The notes below the pieces were generated by a model, which had not been told where the DNA came from, did not search any database, and was given only the letters and a program-made list of their open reading frames with translations. The position numbers and the translations under genes are program-made. DNA of 64,000 nucleotides. Origin: UBA1444 sp964521625 (lineage in GTDB: Bacteria > Bacillota > Negativicutes > UBA1444). Numbering within the stretch: the stretch's first letter is position 1; each line of letters begins with the position of its first letter. The DNA lies in assembly GCA_964521625.1 (NCBI GenBank), contig CAZFSM010000010.1:68979-132978 (forward strand), written 5' to 3'. Shown here piece by piece: positions 1 through 7,049 of the stretch.

Positions 1-724
1 GAATCGACCAACTGGGCGAGATGACGGCTTGTTGGTTGCGGATAACGATATGGCGGGTTTCCTGCGGTTGTCCCATCATGTGAAAAACAGCGGCATCTTG
101 TGGCATATCAAAATAGAAATAAACTTCCATCCGACGCTCGTGGGTATGGGTCGGCATCGTGTTCCACATGCTGCCGGGAGCCAGTTCGGTCAGTCCCATC
201 ACTAGTTGGCAGCTTTTGGCGCCTTGAGGATGGATGTATTTGAAAATTTTCCGCTCATTCCCCTGCAGGTTGGACCCAAGAGCGACCGGCGTAATATCAG
301 CCCGCAGGATTTTCGTGGTCGGATAGGCATGATGTGCCGGGGTGCTGTTAAGGTAGAAACAGGCAGGATTGGCAGGATCGGCGCTGGTAAAACGAATTTC
401 CTTGACGCCCATTCCGACATAAAGCCCATCCGTTTTATCGAGAATATAGTCGACTCCGTCCAAGGTGACAGTGCCCCGCGGGCCGACATTGATGATGCCG
501 AGTTCGCGGCGCTCCAAAAAGAACGAGACGCCCATTTCTTTGCCTGCAGTGAGTTCGAGCGGTTCCGTGGGAACGGCGCCACCGGCGATGATACGGTCAA
601 CATGACTATAGACCAGATTGATTGAACCGGGGAGCATGACGGCGGGAATCAGGAATTCCTGGCGCATTTTTTCGGTAGTATAGGTCTTGAAATCTTCCGG
701 ATGGTGGGCATAGCGTATTTCCAT
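1..724 (-). CDS. kduI: 5-keto-4-deoxyuronate isomerase (3' end beyond window)
   Basis: Isomerises 5-keto-4-deoxyuronate to 2,5-diketo-3-deoxygluconate in cytoplasmic pectin/uronate breakdown. The reading frame starts at an ATG at 724 (MEIRYAHHPEDFKTY) and runs off the window, leaving 241 codons of a family that is normally about 275-280 residues. It carries the family zinc site HTHERRMEVYFYF near the visible end; the two His and the Glu are metal ligands in characterised KduI, while the final His ligand lies outside the window. It lies 31 bp downstream of the DeoR-type gene on the same strand, so the two probably share a transcript. The next enzymes after KduI/KduD (KDG kinase, KDPG aldolase) are encoded at 27.4-29.1 kb. 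Family identity is clear from the whole visible length. Confidence 0.93.
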   Translation of the reverse strand, partial: MEIRYAHHPEDFKTYTTEKMRQEFLIPAVMLPGSINLVYSHVDRIIAGGAVPTEPLELTAGKEMGVSFFLERRELGIINVGPRGTVTLDGVDYILDKTDGLYVGMGVKEIRFTSADPANPACFYLNSTPAHHAYPTTKILRADITPVALGSNLQGNERKIFKYIHPQGAKSCQLVMGLTELAPGSMWNTMPTHTHERRMEVYFYFDMPQDAAVFHMMGQPQETRHIVIRNQQAVISPSWSI

Positions 725-755
725 GAACAAACACCTCTTTTCTCTATATTTTAAC

Positions 756-1517
756 TTAGACGACGTGAACGTGGATTCCCTGGTTTTTCAGATAAGTCTG
801 TTCTTCACCAGAAATACGAGAATCTGTGATGATTGTGTTGATTTTTTCAATTGGACAAAATGGGGCAAAAGCGGTGTGGTGAAACTTGCTGTAGTCAACA
901 AGACAGATCACTTCGCGCGCTGCTGCGATCATCGTTTTTTTAACTTCTGCTTCATCAGAGTTCAACACAAATAATCCAGAGGTCAAATCCAATGCGCTCG
1001 TTCCCAGAAAGACCTTTTTCACCTGGTATTTTTCCAGCATGCGTTCGGTATCTCGACCCACAAGAGTATAAGAACCTTCTCGGCGCAGGCGGCCCCCGGC
1101 CACAAAAAGGTTGATGTTGGTCTTGTTCATTAGTTCTAGCGCAATGTTTAAATCGCTGACCACTACCAACACGTTTTTTTCTCCCAGCAGTCGAGCCAAC
1201 TCGATTGTGGTGCTACCACCATCCAGAATCAGAGTGTCACCATCTTCGATGTATTCTAACGCTGCTGTGCCAATGCGTTGCTTTTCGGCTAAGTTTTGCA
1301 GCTTGCGCCGTTCGATGGGAAAAAGGCTGTTGACGCCATTTTTTAAGATAGCGCCGCCATGAACCCTGTCTAGTAGTCCCATGCTTTCTAAGGTGTCCAG
1401 GTCTTTTCTGATAGTTTTTGGGGTTACTGCGAATTGTTCGCTTAACTGCGAGGCATCCACACTACCGTTTTCTGACAGCAGGCGGGAAATTGCTTCCAAT
1501 CGCTTTATCGCCAACAA
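756..1517 (-). CDS. DeoR-family transcriptional repressor, probably of kduI
   Basis: A 253-residue regulator of the usual DeoR length. The N-terminal winged helix (LEAISRLLSENGSVDASQLS, then VTPKTIRKDLDTLESMGLL) is followed by the conserved RVHGGA motif and a sugar-phosphate-sensing domain with DGGSTTIELA and a C-terminal VDYSKF segment. The start is placed at the TTG at 1517, behind GGAGGGG; the longer in-frame TTG at 1574 coincides with the -35 box of a good promoter and is rejected. First gene of a minus-strand unit with kduI, which suggests local control of uronate catabolism by a phosphorylated intermediate. That ligand is inferred, not shown. Confidence 0.88.
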   Translation of the reverse strand: MLAIKRLEAISRLLSENGSVDASQLSEQFAVTPKTIRKDLDTLESMGLLDRVHGGAILKNGVNSLFPIERRKLQNLAEKQRIGTAALEYIEDGDTLILDGGSTTIELARLLGEKNVLVVVSDLNIALELMNKTNINLFVAGGRLRREGSYTLVGRDTERMLEKYQVKKVFLGTSALDLTSGLFVLNSDEAEVKKTMIAAAREVICLVDYSKFHHTAFAPFCPIEKINTIITDSRISGEEQTYLKNQGIHVHVV

Positions 1518-1545
1518 GTTAAGAACCCCTCCTTCCAATAAATCT

Positions 1546-1574
1546 ACTATACCATTCAATACGAACATTTTCAA
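1546..1574 (-). promoter_or_regulatory. Promoter of the deoR-kduI unit
   Basis: Read on the minus strand there is TTGAAA (1574-1569), a 17-base spacer and TATAGT (1551-1546). This is close to the vegetative sigma consensus. It lies about 30 bases upstream of the TTG start at 1517 and its ribosome binding site. Confidence 0.6.
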
Positions 1575-1739
1575 ACAAATTAAGAAATATCAAGAATTTC
1601 AATATTATGGACTTATATCACGTAATAGTGCAAATGAGATTTAATTTTGCTAATAGAGTCATTATGCTATTTTATAATGCAGCGAATAGAATAGCGGGTC
1701 AGTAAAGTGTGTAGCAAAAATTCTTGGGATAAAAGTAAA

Positions 1740-1778
1740 TTGACAAATGGCTGGTGAACGATTATAATTTAATTATAA
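1740..1778 (+). promoter_or_regulatory. Consensus promoter overlapped by a perfect palindrome (Fur/PerR-like operator)
   Basis: TTGACA (1740-1745), a 17-base spacer and TATAAT (1763-1768) match the sigma-A consensus in every position. The -10 box lies inside a perfect 8-1-8 inverted repeat at 1762-1778 (TTATAATT, T, AATTATAA). The AT-rich half-sites resemble Fur/PerR family boxes, although the arm spacing is not the textbook 7-1-7. A repressor bound here would block the promoter. The identity of that repressor is an inference. The remaining 1575-1739 stretch shows no gene. Confidence 0.6.
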
Positions 1779-1824
1779 ATGATAATTTTTTTCAAAAAGG
1801 CAAAATGATTGAGCGGGGTGCAAA

Positions 1825-1980
1825 ATGGAAATTATGCTTGTTGGCGTAATCGGGGCGGCGGCCGCCGGATATATTGGTTGGCGTGGATATAAGTCCATGC
1901 GAACTTCTGGCAGTTGTGGCAGCGGCGGTTGTGATGGCTGTTGCGGCTGCGGCGGATCATCAAATAAACCCAAATCATAG
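1825..1980 (+). CDS. Small Cys-rich single-pass membrane protein (FeoB-associated type)
   Basis: A 51-residue peptide too short for most gene callers. It has one hydrophobic N-terminal helix (MLVGVIGAAAAGYIGW), a short basic stretch, and a Cys/Gly tail with seven cysteines (SCGSGGCDGCCGCGG region, roughly residues 29-44). This architecture matches the FeoB-associated Cys-rich membrane proteins thought to help ferrous iron transport, but no feoA or feoB lies nearby. GGGGTG sits 7 bases upstream of the ATG. It has its own strong promoter with a Fur-like palindrome and its own terminator, so it is a monocistronic gene. Metal handling is inferred from composition and context only. Confidence 0.7.
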   Translation: MEIMLVGVIGAAAAGYIGWRGYKSMRTSGSCGSGGCDGCCGCGGSSNKPKS

Positions 1981-1990
1981 GTGGGAGTTA

Positions 1991-2028
1991 AACCGGGTTT
2001 GCGCTTAATGGCGCAAACCCGGTTTTCG
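1991..2028 (+). terminator. Rho-independent terminator
   Basis: A perfect 14-bp stem (1991-2004 with 2011-2024), six-base loop, followed by TTTTCG. It ends the Cys-rich peptide transcript. Confidence 0.75.
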
Positions 2029-2157
2029 TGTAGTTGGTTTTTCTTGCACTCAAAATGAAAATATCACAATTAAGCAGGATTTGGCGGCGGGGGTGGCAAA
2101 TTATCCTGAATGAATTGCTGCGCATTTTGCAGCTCAAGTGCAAGGAGGAGAAAAACA

Positions 2158-3225
2158 ATGCCATGGTTTTTAGCTTATAATGGTCAACAAATCGGACCGC
2201 TGGAAGATGTTCAGGCGCGGGCGCAAGCACAGGCAAACCCTCATGGATTAGCCTGGCGGGATGGATTTTCTCAATGGACGCCGATTCACCAGGTGCCCGA
2301 ATTGTACCAGGCGATACCCCAGCAGCCGGTGGCATCACCGACACCTGGACCAGCGCCGCAGACTTATGGTAATGTACCGGCGTACGGTGCGCAGGCATCG
2401 GTTCTTCAAGGGAAGCCTGCAGAAGTAGCTGATGAAGTAGATTATAAAATTATCGGCTCCGAGATGCAGTTCGTTGAGATTGAACTGGATCCTGGTGAAA
2501 GCGCTGTGGCAGAAGCAGGCGCGATGATGTTTAAAGCACCGCAAATAGAAATGGATACAATGTTTGGCGACGGTTCGCGGGCGGCGGCCCAGGGTGGCTT
2601 CATGGATAAATTGATGGGAGCAGGAAAACGCCTTCTCACAGGTGAAAGCCTGTTTATCACCGTGTTTACTCACAGGGGACAGGGGAAAGCGCATGTGGCC
2701 TTTGGCGCTCCCTATCCAGGCAACATTATTCCGGTAAAATTGACCGATGTCGGCGGGATGCTTATTTGTCAAAAAGATAGCTTTCTTTGCGCGGCCCGCG
2801 GCGTTTCAATCGGAATTTACTTCCAACGAAAAATCATGACAGGTTTGTTTGGCGGCGAAGGTTTTATTATGCAAAAACTCGAAGGAACCGGCATGGTCTT
2901 TATGCACGCAGGCGGCACGATTGTGGAGCGCGTGCTGCAACCGGGCGAATTATTGCATGTTGATACTGGTTGTGTTGTGGCTTTTGAACAGTCGGTTCAA
3001 TTTGATGTACAACAGGCCGGTAATATAAAAACAGCACTATTTGGCGGAGAGGGTCTATTCTTTGCTGTGTTGCAAGGTCCGGGGAAAATCTGGCTGCAGT
3101 CGTTGCCGTTTTCCCGCCTGGCCGGCAGGATGTTGCAGGCTGCGCCGCAGCGTGGCGGATCAAAAGGCGAAGGATCAATTGTGCCGAACATCGGAGGGTT
3201 CTTTGCCGGGGACGACGATAATTAA
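2158..3225 (+). CDS. GYF_2 domain plus AIM24-family protein
   Basis: The 355-residue product starts at the ATG at 2158, eight bases after AGGAGG; upstream in-frame starts lack a ribosome binding site. Residues about 1-50 form a GYF_2 (DUF4339) module (WFLAYNGQQIGPLEDVQ, then WRDGFSQWTPI), a putative peptide-binding fold. A Pro/Gln/Ala-rich linker follows to about residue 85. The rest is an AIM24/TIGR00266 beta-rich domain with its repeating pattern (EIELDPGESAVAEAGAM, GEGFIMQKLEGTG, LFGGEGLFFAVLQGPG). Bacterial members have no firmly established function; membrane or envelope stress roles have been suggested. It has no signal peptide, and it is flanked by hairpins on both sides, so it is likely monocistronic. 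Confidence 0.8.
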   Translation: MPWFLAYNGQQIGPLEDVQARAQAQANPHGLAWRDGFSQWTPIHQVPELYQAIPQQPVASPTPGPAPQTYGNVPAYGAQASVLQGKPAEVADEVDYKIIGSEMQFVEIELDPGESAVAEAGAMMFKAPQIEMDTMFGDGSRAAAQGGFMDKLMGAGKRLLTGESLFITVFTHRGQGKAHVAFGAPYPGNIIPVKLTDVGGMLICQKDSFLCAARGVSIGIYFQRKIMTGLFGGEGFIMQKLEGTGMVFMHAGGTIVERVLQPGELLHVDTGCVVAFEQSVQFDVQQAGNIKTALFGGEGLFFAVLQGPGKIWLQSLPFSRLAGRMLQAAPQRGGSKGEGSIVPNIGGFFAGDDDN

Positions 3226-3255
3226 CTTACAAGACAAAATTGTCGGAAGAGCACA

Positions 3256-3288
3256 ATGAAATAAGCCGGCATTGCCGGCTTATTTCAT
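3256..3288. terminator. Hairpin between convergent genes
   Basis: A perfect 15-bp inverted repeat (3256-3270 with 3274-3288) with a three-base loop lies between the convergent AIM24 and HD-GYP genes. It has no long T-run outside the stem, so termination efficiency is uncertain in either direction. Confidence 0.5.
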
Positions 3289-3318
3289 TGGAAAGTTATA
3301 ATGCTTCTGCGCTGGCAG

Positions 3319-4476
3319 TTACTCTTTTTTAGTGATAAACTGGCATGCGATCTCGTCATTGAGGACTTCTTTGACAAACAAAGTTTGATTTTCCAGTTCA
3401 AGCAAATCAAGCGAGTAAGGTTCTTGCAGTAGAGTGTCGATATCGATTGAATCTGCCAGGATTTTAAGTTTGGGTCGGTGCGGTAAGTCCGGGCTGGCCG
3501 AGATGACGATGCCAATAAATCCATTAGTTAATTCAACCAGACTGCCCGGCGGATACATGGGTAACCGAGATAACAAGGCTTTGGCGACATGTAAGTCAAA
3601 GCGGGAACCTGCCCCGGACATGATCGATTCATACGCAAGATGGGATTTACAACCATTGCGGTCAATAAAAGCGGCGCACATGTTTTCATAAGCATTTACG
3701 GCGGCAATAATCCGGGAGAAAGGATGCAGATTGCTATTGGTAAGTTGGGATGGATAGCCGGTGCCATCTGCGTGCTCGTGATGTTCTTGGGCAACTTTGG
3801 CGACGGAGCGTGGCAGAGATAAAGATTCCTGCAGGATGGCAAAGCCCCAATTTGCGTGTGCCCTGAAAATCAATACTTCTTCAGGTTTAAGGTTTTCCCG
3901 ACGCGCGATCAAATCCTGCGGTATCATCAGCAAACCGATATCATGCAACAGTGCCGCCAGGGCAAGTTCATGCAACGTCGCTGTTGTTTTTATTCCCATG
4001 GCTATGGCTGTAGCAGTTGACAATAAGGATACATTGACAGAGTGTGCCATGATATCCCGGGAGTTACGGTTCATATGAGCCATATGTATAACTGCCAGTG
4101 GATCTTGGGTGACTTCTTCGACCACCTTATGAACGGTTTGCTGCTCTTCCTCCGACATAGAGAATTGCTCAGCCTTTTTAATCGAATTGAACGCATGCTC
4201 AACCATCATACGGGCCCGATTACGGGTGACTTCTTTTAAAGATTCGGATATAGCGGGCAATTCAATGCGTGGATTGCGCACGAAAACTGATAAGATCTCC
4301 CACTTTTGGAGTCGTTCAATTAATCGGTCTGTCAAGACAGTGCCGTTGGAAAGCATAATTGTTCCATCTTCGTCATATACATCTCTGGCCAGTACCATAT
4401 CTGGTCGGACAAATTCCAAGGCTAGTCTTTGCATGGAGGCTTGGTTCCTTTCAGATTCATCAGTGTGGTTCGTCAT
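3319..4476 (-). CDS. HD-GYP-like protein with degenerate catalytic residues
   Basis: A 385-residue protein. Residues about 15-70 are the small domain often found in front of HD-GYP (FVRPDMVLARDVYDEDGTIM). The HD-GYP fold follows at about 130-290: HSVNVSLL, LLHDIGLLMIP, RAHANWGFAIL, HHEHADGTGYP. HD-GYP proteins normally hydrolyse c-di-GMP. Here the conserved Lys of HDIGK is Leu, and the Asp of the later DxxDA-type motif reads AAVNAYENM (Asn), while the HD, HH and GYP residues remain. Catalysis may therefore be lost or changed. It starts 17 bases inside the end of the PocR-GGDEF gene, so the pair is translationally coupled. The same N-terminal domain reappears on the GGDEF protein at 13.5 kb. 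Confidence 0.82.
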   Translation of the reverse strand: MTNHTDESERNQASMQRLALEFVRPDMVLARDVYDEDGTIMLSNGTVLTDRLIERLQKWEILSVFVRNPRIELPAISESLKEVTRNRARMMVEHAFNSIKKAEQFSMSEEEQQTVHKVVEEVTQDPLAVIHMAHMNRNSRDIMAHSVNVSLLSTATAIAMGIKTTATLHELALAALLHDIGLLMIPQDLIARRENLKPEEVLIFRAHANWGFAILQESLSLPRSVAKVAQEHHEHADGTGYPSQLTNSNLHPFSRIIAAVNAYENMCAAFIDRNGCKSHLAYESIMSGAGSRFDLHVAKALLSRLPMYPPGSLVELTNGFIGIVISASPDLPHRPKLKILADSIDIDTLLQEPYSLDLLELENQTLFVKEVLNDEIACQFITKKE

Positions 4477-5527
4477 TTAGCACGCCACCCTCAAGATATT
4501 TTGTCACGATTCGACTGCGGAGTTTGGGTCCGTTACGCGATTTGTCACGGTACATTTCTGCGTCAGCTTTTTTGAACATATCGCGCATTTTTAGCGGAGT
4601 CTCGTCGGTAGCGGCACAACCGATGGATATGCCTAGAGGGAGATTGTCATTTAATTGATTGTGATGGGCAACTTTGGCCTGGATTCTTCGTTGCAGGTCC
4701 TGAGCACCAGCCAGATCAGTTTGTGGCAGAAAAATTGCAAATTCATCACCGCCAATCCTTGATATGACTGCATCTGCCGGAGCAACTTCCTGCAGAATCC
4801 TGGCGGCAGTTCGAAGAAGCAAGTCGCCAGTAGGGTGTCCCATTGTGTCATTTAAGAGTTTTAGGCTATCAAGGTCGCAAATCATAATCGCAATTGCCTG
4901 TTTCGGCGCCATCTCGGTTGCGTTGAGACTTTCTTCAAAGCTGGTTCGGTTCAATAGTCCGGTCAAAGGGTCGTGAGAACTGATGTACTGCAATCTCTCT
5001 TCGTTCAGTCGCAACATTTCCATCGTTTCCATTTGACGCAGGCGCTGCAGACCGATATCAGCAAGCATGTTGGCAAGGTCCTTCAGGTATTTTAGCAGCA
5101 GTGAAAGGCGCATGGGCGGAATGATGGCTATTTTTCGCAGTGCTTTTTGATACTCAATTGGATCAATACCTCTTATCGCGGCTTCCAACTCAATAGCAAG
5201 GTCGTCCGGAGGTTCGGTAAAGAATTGACCGATGTATACGGACGCAAGATGCTCGCCTTCGACAACAACCGGACAAGCGTAATGCATCATGCCGGTCGGA
5301 CATTGTTTAAAAGTGTACGACACCGGATCAAGATGTTTAGAAATGTAGTCCAAACAATCACAGGACTGGAGTTTTCCGGTGTTACAAGCGCCACGCCAAC
5401 CAGCGCAAAACAAAAAATTCCCATCAACATCAATGATGCCAATGGCGATATCGGTCAGCCAATAAAGACTTCCCATCAATTCCTGCAGTTTTGGGATATC
5501 GGCCAAATCAGAAAACCGATATTTCAT
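4460..5527 (-). CDS. PocR-domain diguanylate cyclase
   Basis: A 355-residue cytoplasmic cyclase. The start is the ATG at 5527 behind GGGGAGGT. Residues about 1-165 form a PocR-type sensory domain with conserved Cys spacing (CAGWRGACNTGKLQSCDCLD, then CPTGMMHYACPVV), suggesting a metabolite or redox ligand. A helical linker leads to a GGDEF domain at about 195-355 (DPLTGLLNRTSFEE, DLDSLKLLNDTMGH, SRIGGDEFAIF). The active-site signature is intact, but the RxxD inhibitory site five residues upstream is absent (APAD), so product inhibition through a classical I-site is not expected. It is the upstream partner of the overlapping HD-GYP gene and divergent from the yfbR-like gene. Confidence 0.86.
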   Translation of the reverse strand: MKYRFSDLADIPKLQELMGSLYWLTDIAIGIIDVDGNFLFCAGWRGACNTGKLQSCDCLDYISKHLDPVSYTFKQCPTGMMHYACPVVVEGEHLASVYIGQFFTEPPDDLAIELEAAIRGIDPIEYQKALRKIAIIPPMRLSLLLKYLKDLANMLADIGLQRLRQMETMEMLRLNEERLQYISSHDPLTGLLNRTSFEESLNATEMAPKQAIAIMICDLDSLKLLNDTMGHPTGDLLLRTAARILQEVAPADAVISRIGGDEFAIFLPQTDLAGAQDLQRRIQAKVAHHNQLNDNLPLGISIGCAATDETPLKMRDMFKKADAEMYRDKSRNGPKLRSRIVTKYLEGGVLNDEPH

Positions 5528-5695
5528 TTTGACCTCCCCATGCGATTCATTGGATGATAGGCAATCTTTCGACGGGAAATCTGGTAATTCCTGCACAGAA
5601 AGACTTGTAGCAAAAGGATTTTTATAAACTGTTTCCCATAATTGGTTTTCGCAGTAAAATAAAGCTGATAAAAATGGAGAAAAGAGGATAATGGC

Positions 5696-6274
5696 ATGAA
5701 ACATTTCTTTGCCTATTTGTCAAGAATGCGTTTGATTCGTCGGTGGGGTCTGATGAGGAACACTTACGAGGAAAACATTCAGGAACACAGTCTTCAGGTA
5801 GTGATTGTCGCCCATGGGCTGGCGGTTATCCGCAATAAGCATTTTGGCGGAGCGGTCAATGCAGATCGCGTGGCAGTATTGGCGGCTTATCACGAGGCGG
5901 GGGAAGTGTTTACCGGAGACCTGCCTACTCCGATCAAGTACTTTAATCCAGAAATCAAGCAGGCGTATGTGGCGATTGAAGATTTTGCCAAGGACCGTTT
6001 GCAGGGAATGTTGCCTGCCGAGCTGCAAAGCGCTTATCAACCACTACTGTTTCCGGACCAGGGCGAGCAGGAGTTGTGGCGTATCGTTAAGGCTGCGGAC
6101 AAAATTTGTGCCTATTTGAAATGTGTTGAAGAGCTAAAATCCGGCAATCAGGAATTTGCCAAGGCAGAACGGGCGATTCGCAAGGAACTGGACCAACTGA
6201 ATCTGCCAGAAGTATCTTTTTTCATGGAAACATTTGCGCCAAGTTTCGGCTTGGCGCTGGATGAACTGAACTAG
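5696..6274 (+). CDS. YfbR-like HD-domain 5'-deoxynucleotidase
   Basis: This 192-residue protein aligns by memory with E. coli YfbR along its full length (MRNTYEENIQEHSLQV, GDLPTPIKYF, VKAADKICAYLKCVEEL, ETFAPSFGLALDEL). YfbR dephosphorylates deoxyribonucleoside 5'-monophosphates in the cytoplasm with a divalent metal bound by His, His-Asp and Asp. In this copy the central HD pair reads YHEAGEVFTGD, with Glu where Asp is expected; codons are cac gag. The rest of the pocket is kept. It is the first gene of a plus-strand run, with the ABC ATPase starting 10 bases later. Confidence 0.87.
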   Translation: MKHFFAYLSRMRLIRRWGLMRNTYEENIQEHSLQVVIVAHGLAVIRNKHFGGAVNADRVAVLAAYHEAGEVFTGDLPTPIKYFNPEIKQAYVAIEDFAKDRLQGMLPAELQSAYQPLLFPDQGEQELWRIVKAADKICAYLKCVEELKSGNQEFAKAERAIRKELDQLNLPEVSFFMETFAPSFGLALDELN

Positions 6275-6284
6275 TGGAGGCAAA

Positions 6285-7049
6285 ATGAACTTCAACTGGT
6301 TGAAAAAGCGCTATCTATCTGACGATGTTATGAATAATGCGCGGGAGCGCGCAGTTTGCCAGGCAGACTCGCCTTTAATCGAACTTGCCGAAGTAGTCAA
6401 GGCATTTGAGGTTGAGGCCGGAACGTTCTATGCGCTGCGTGGCGTAGATTTATCGGTGCGCTGCGGTGAATTTGTCGCGGTCATTGGCAAGTCCGGCAGC
6501 GGAAAATCGACGCTAATCAACATGATTACCGGTATTGATCGCCCCACCTCCGGTGAAGTTAACATCGGCGGCGTCGCGGTGCACAAACTTACCGAAAATC
6601 AACTGGCAATGTGGCGAGGCCGAAACATCGGCGTCGTATTCCAGTTTTTCCAGCTGTTACCGACATTATCGGTGTTGGACAATATCGTGTTGCCAATGGA
6701 TTTTTGCGGTTGCTATGATACCGAGGAAAGGCCCAAGCGCGCGCTGGAATTGCTGGAGCTGGTGGGCCTCGTTGACCAGGCAGGCAAGTTGCCGACGGCG
6801 TTGTCCGGCGGTCAGCAACAGCGTGCGGCGATTGCCCGGGCGCTGGCCAATGATCCGCCGATCCTGGTGGCCGACGAACCGACCGGCAATCTCGACTCAG
6901 CAACAGCAGATGCGGTTTTTTCTTTGTTCGAAAACTTGGTTGCTCAGGGGCGGACGATTCTGATGGTGACCCATGACAATGATTTGGCCCGGCGAGTACA
7001 GCGTTCGGTGCAGGTTTCCGATGGACGGATTGTGAGCGACCATGGGTAG
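6285..7049 (+). CDS. MacB/LolD-type ABC transporter ATPase
   Basis: 254 residues. Walker A is GKSGSGKST at about residue 68, the Q-loop follows VVFQFFQL, the ABC signature is LSGGQQQR at about 172, Walker B is ILVADEPTGNLD, and the H-loop reads MVTHD. It has an N-terminal extension of about 30 residues before the first strand. Members of this group energise mechanotransmission by FtsX-type permeases rather than classical import. The gene overlaps the permease start by 8 bases, and a membrane fusion protein follows, giving a complete tripartite exporter or lipoprotein/peptide export module. The substrate cannot be read from sequence. Confidence 0.92.
   Translation: MNFNWLKKRYLSDDVMNNARERAVCQADSPLIELAEVVKAFEVEAGTFYALRGVDLSVRCGEFVAVIGKSGSGKSTLINMITGIDRPTSGEVNIGGVAVHKLTENQLAMWRGRNIGVVFQFFQLLPTLSVLDNIVLPMDFCGCYDTEERPKRALELLELVGLVDQAGKLPTALSGGQQQRAAIARALANDPPILVADEPTGNLDSATADAVFSLFENLVAQGRTILMVTHDNDLARRVQRSVQVSDGRIVSDHG

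Noticed and set aside
1518..1574. Longer DeoR start at 1574
   Set aside because: The codon is the -35 hexamer of the promoter and has no ribosome binding site; the TTG at 1517 has GGAGGGG.
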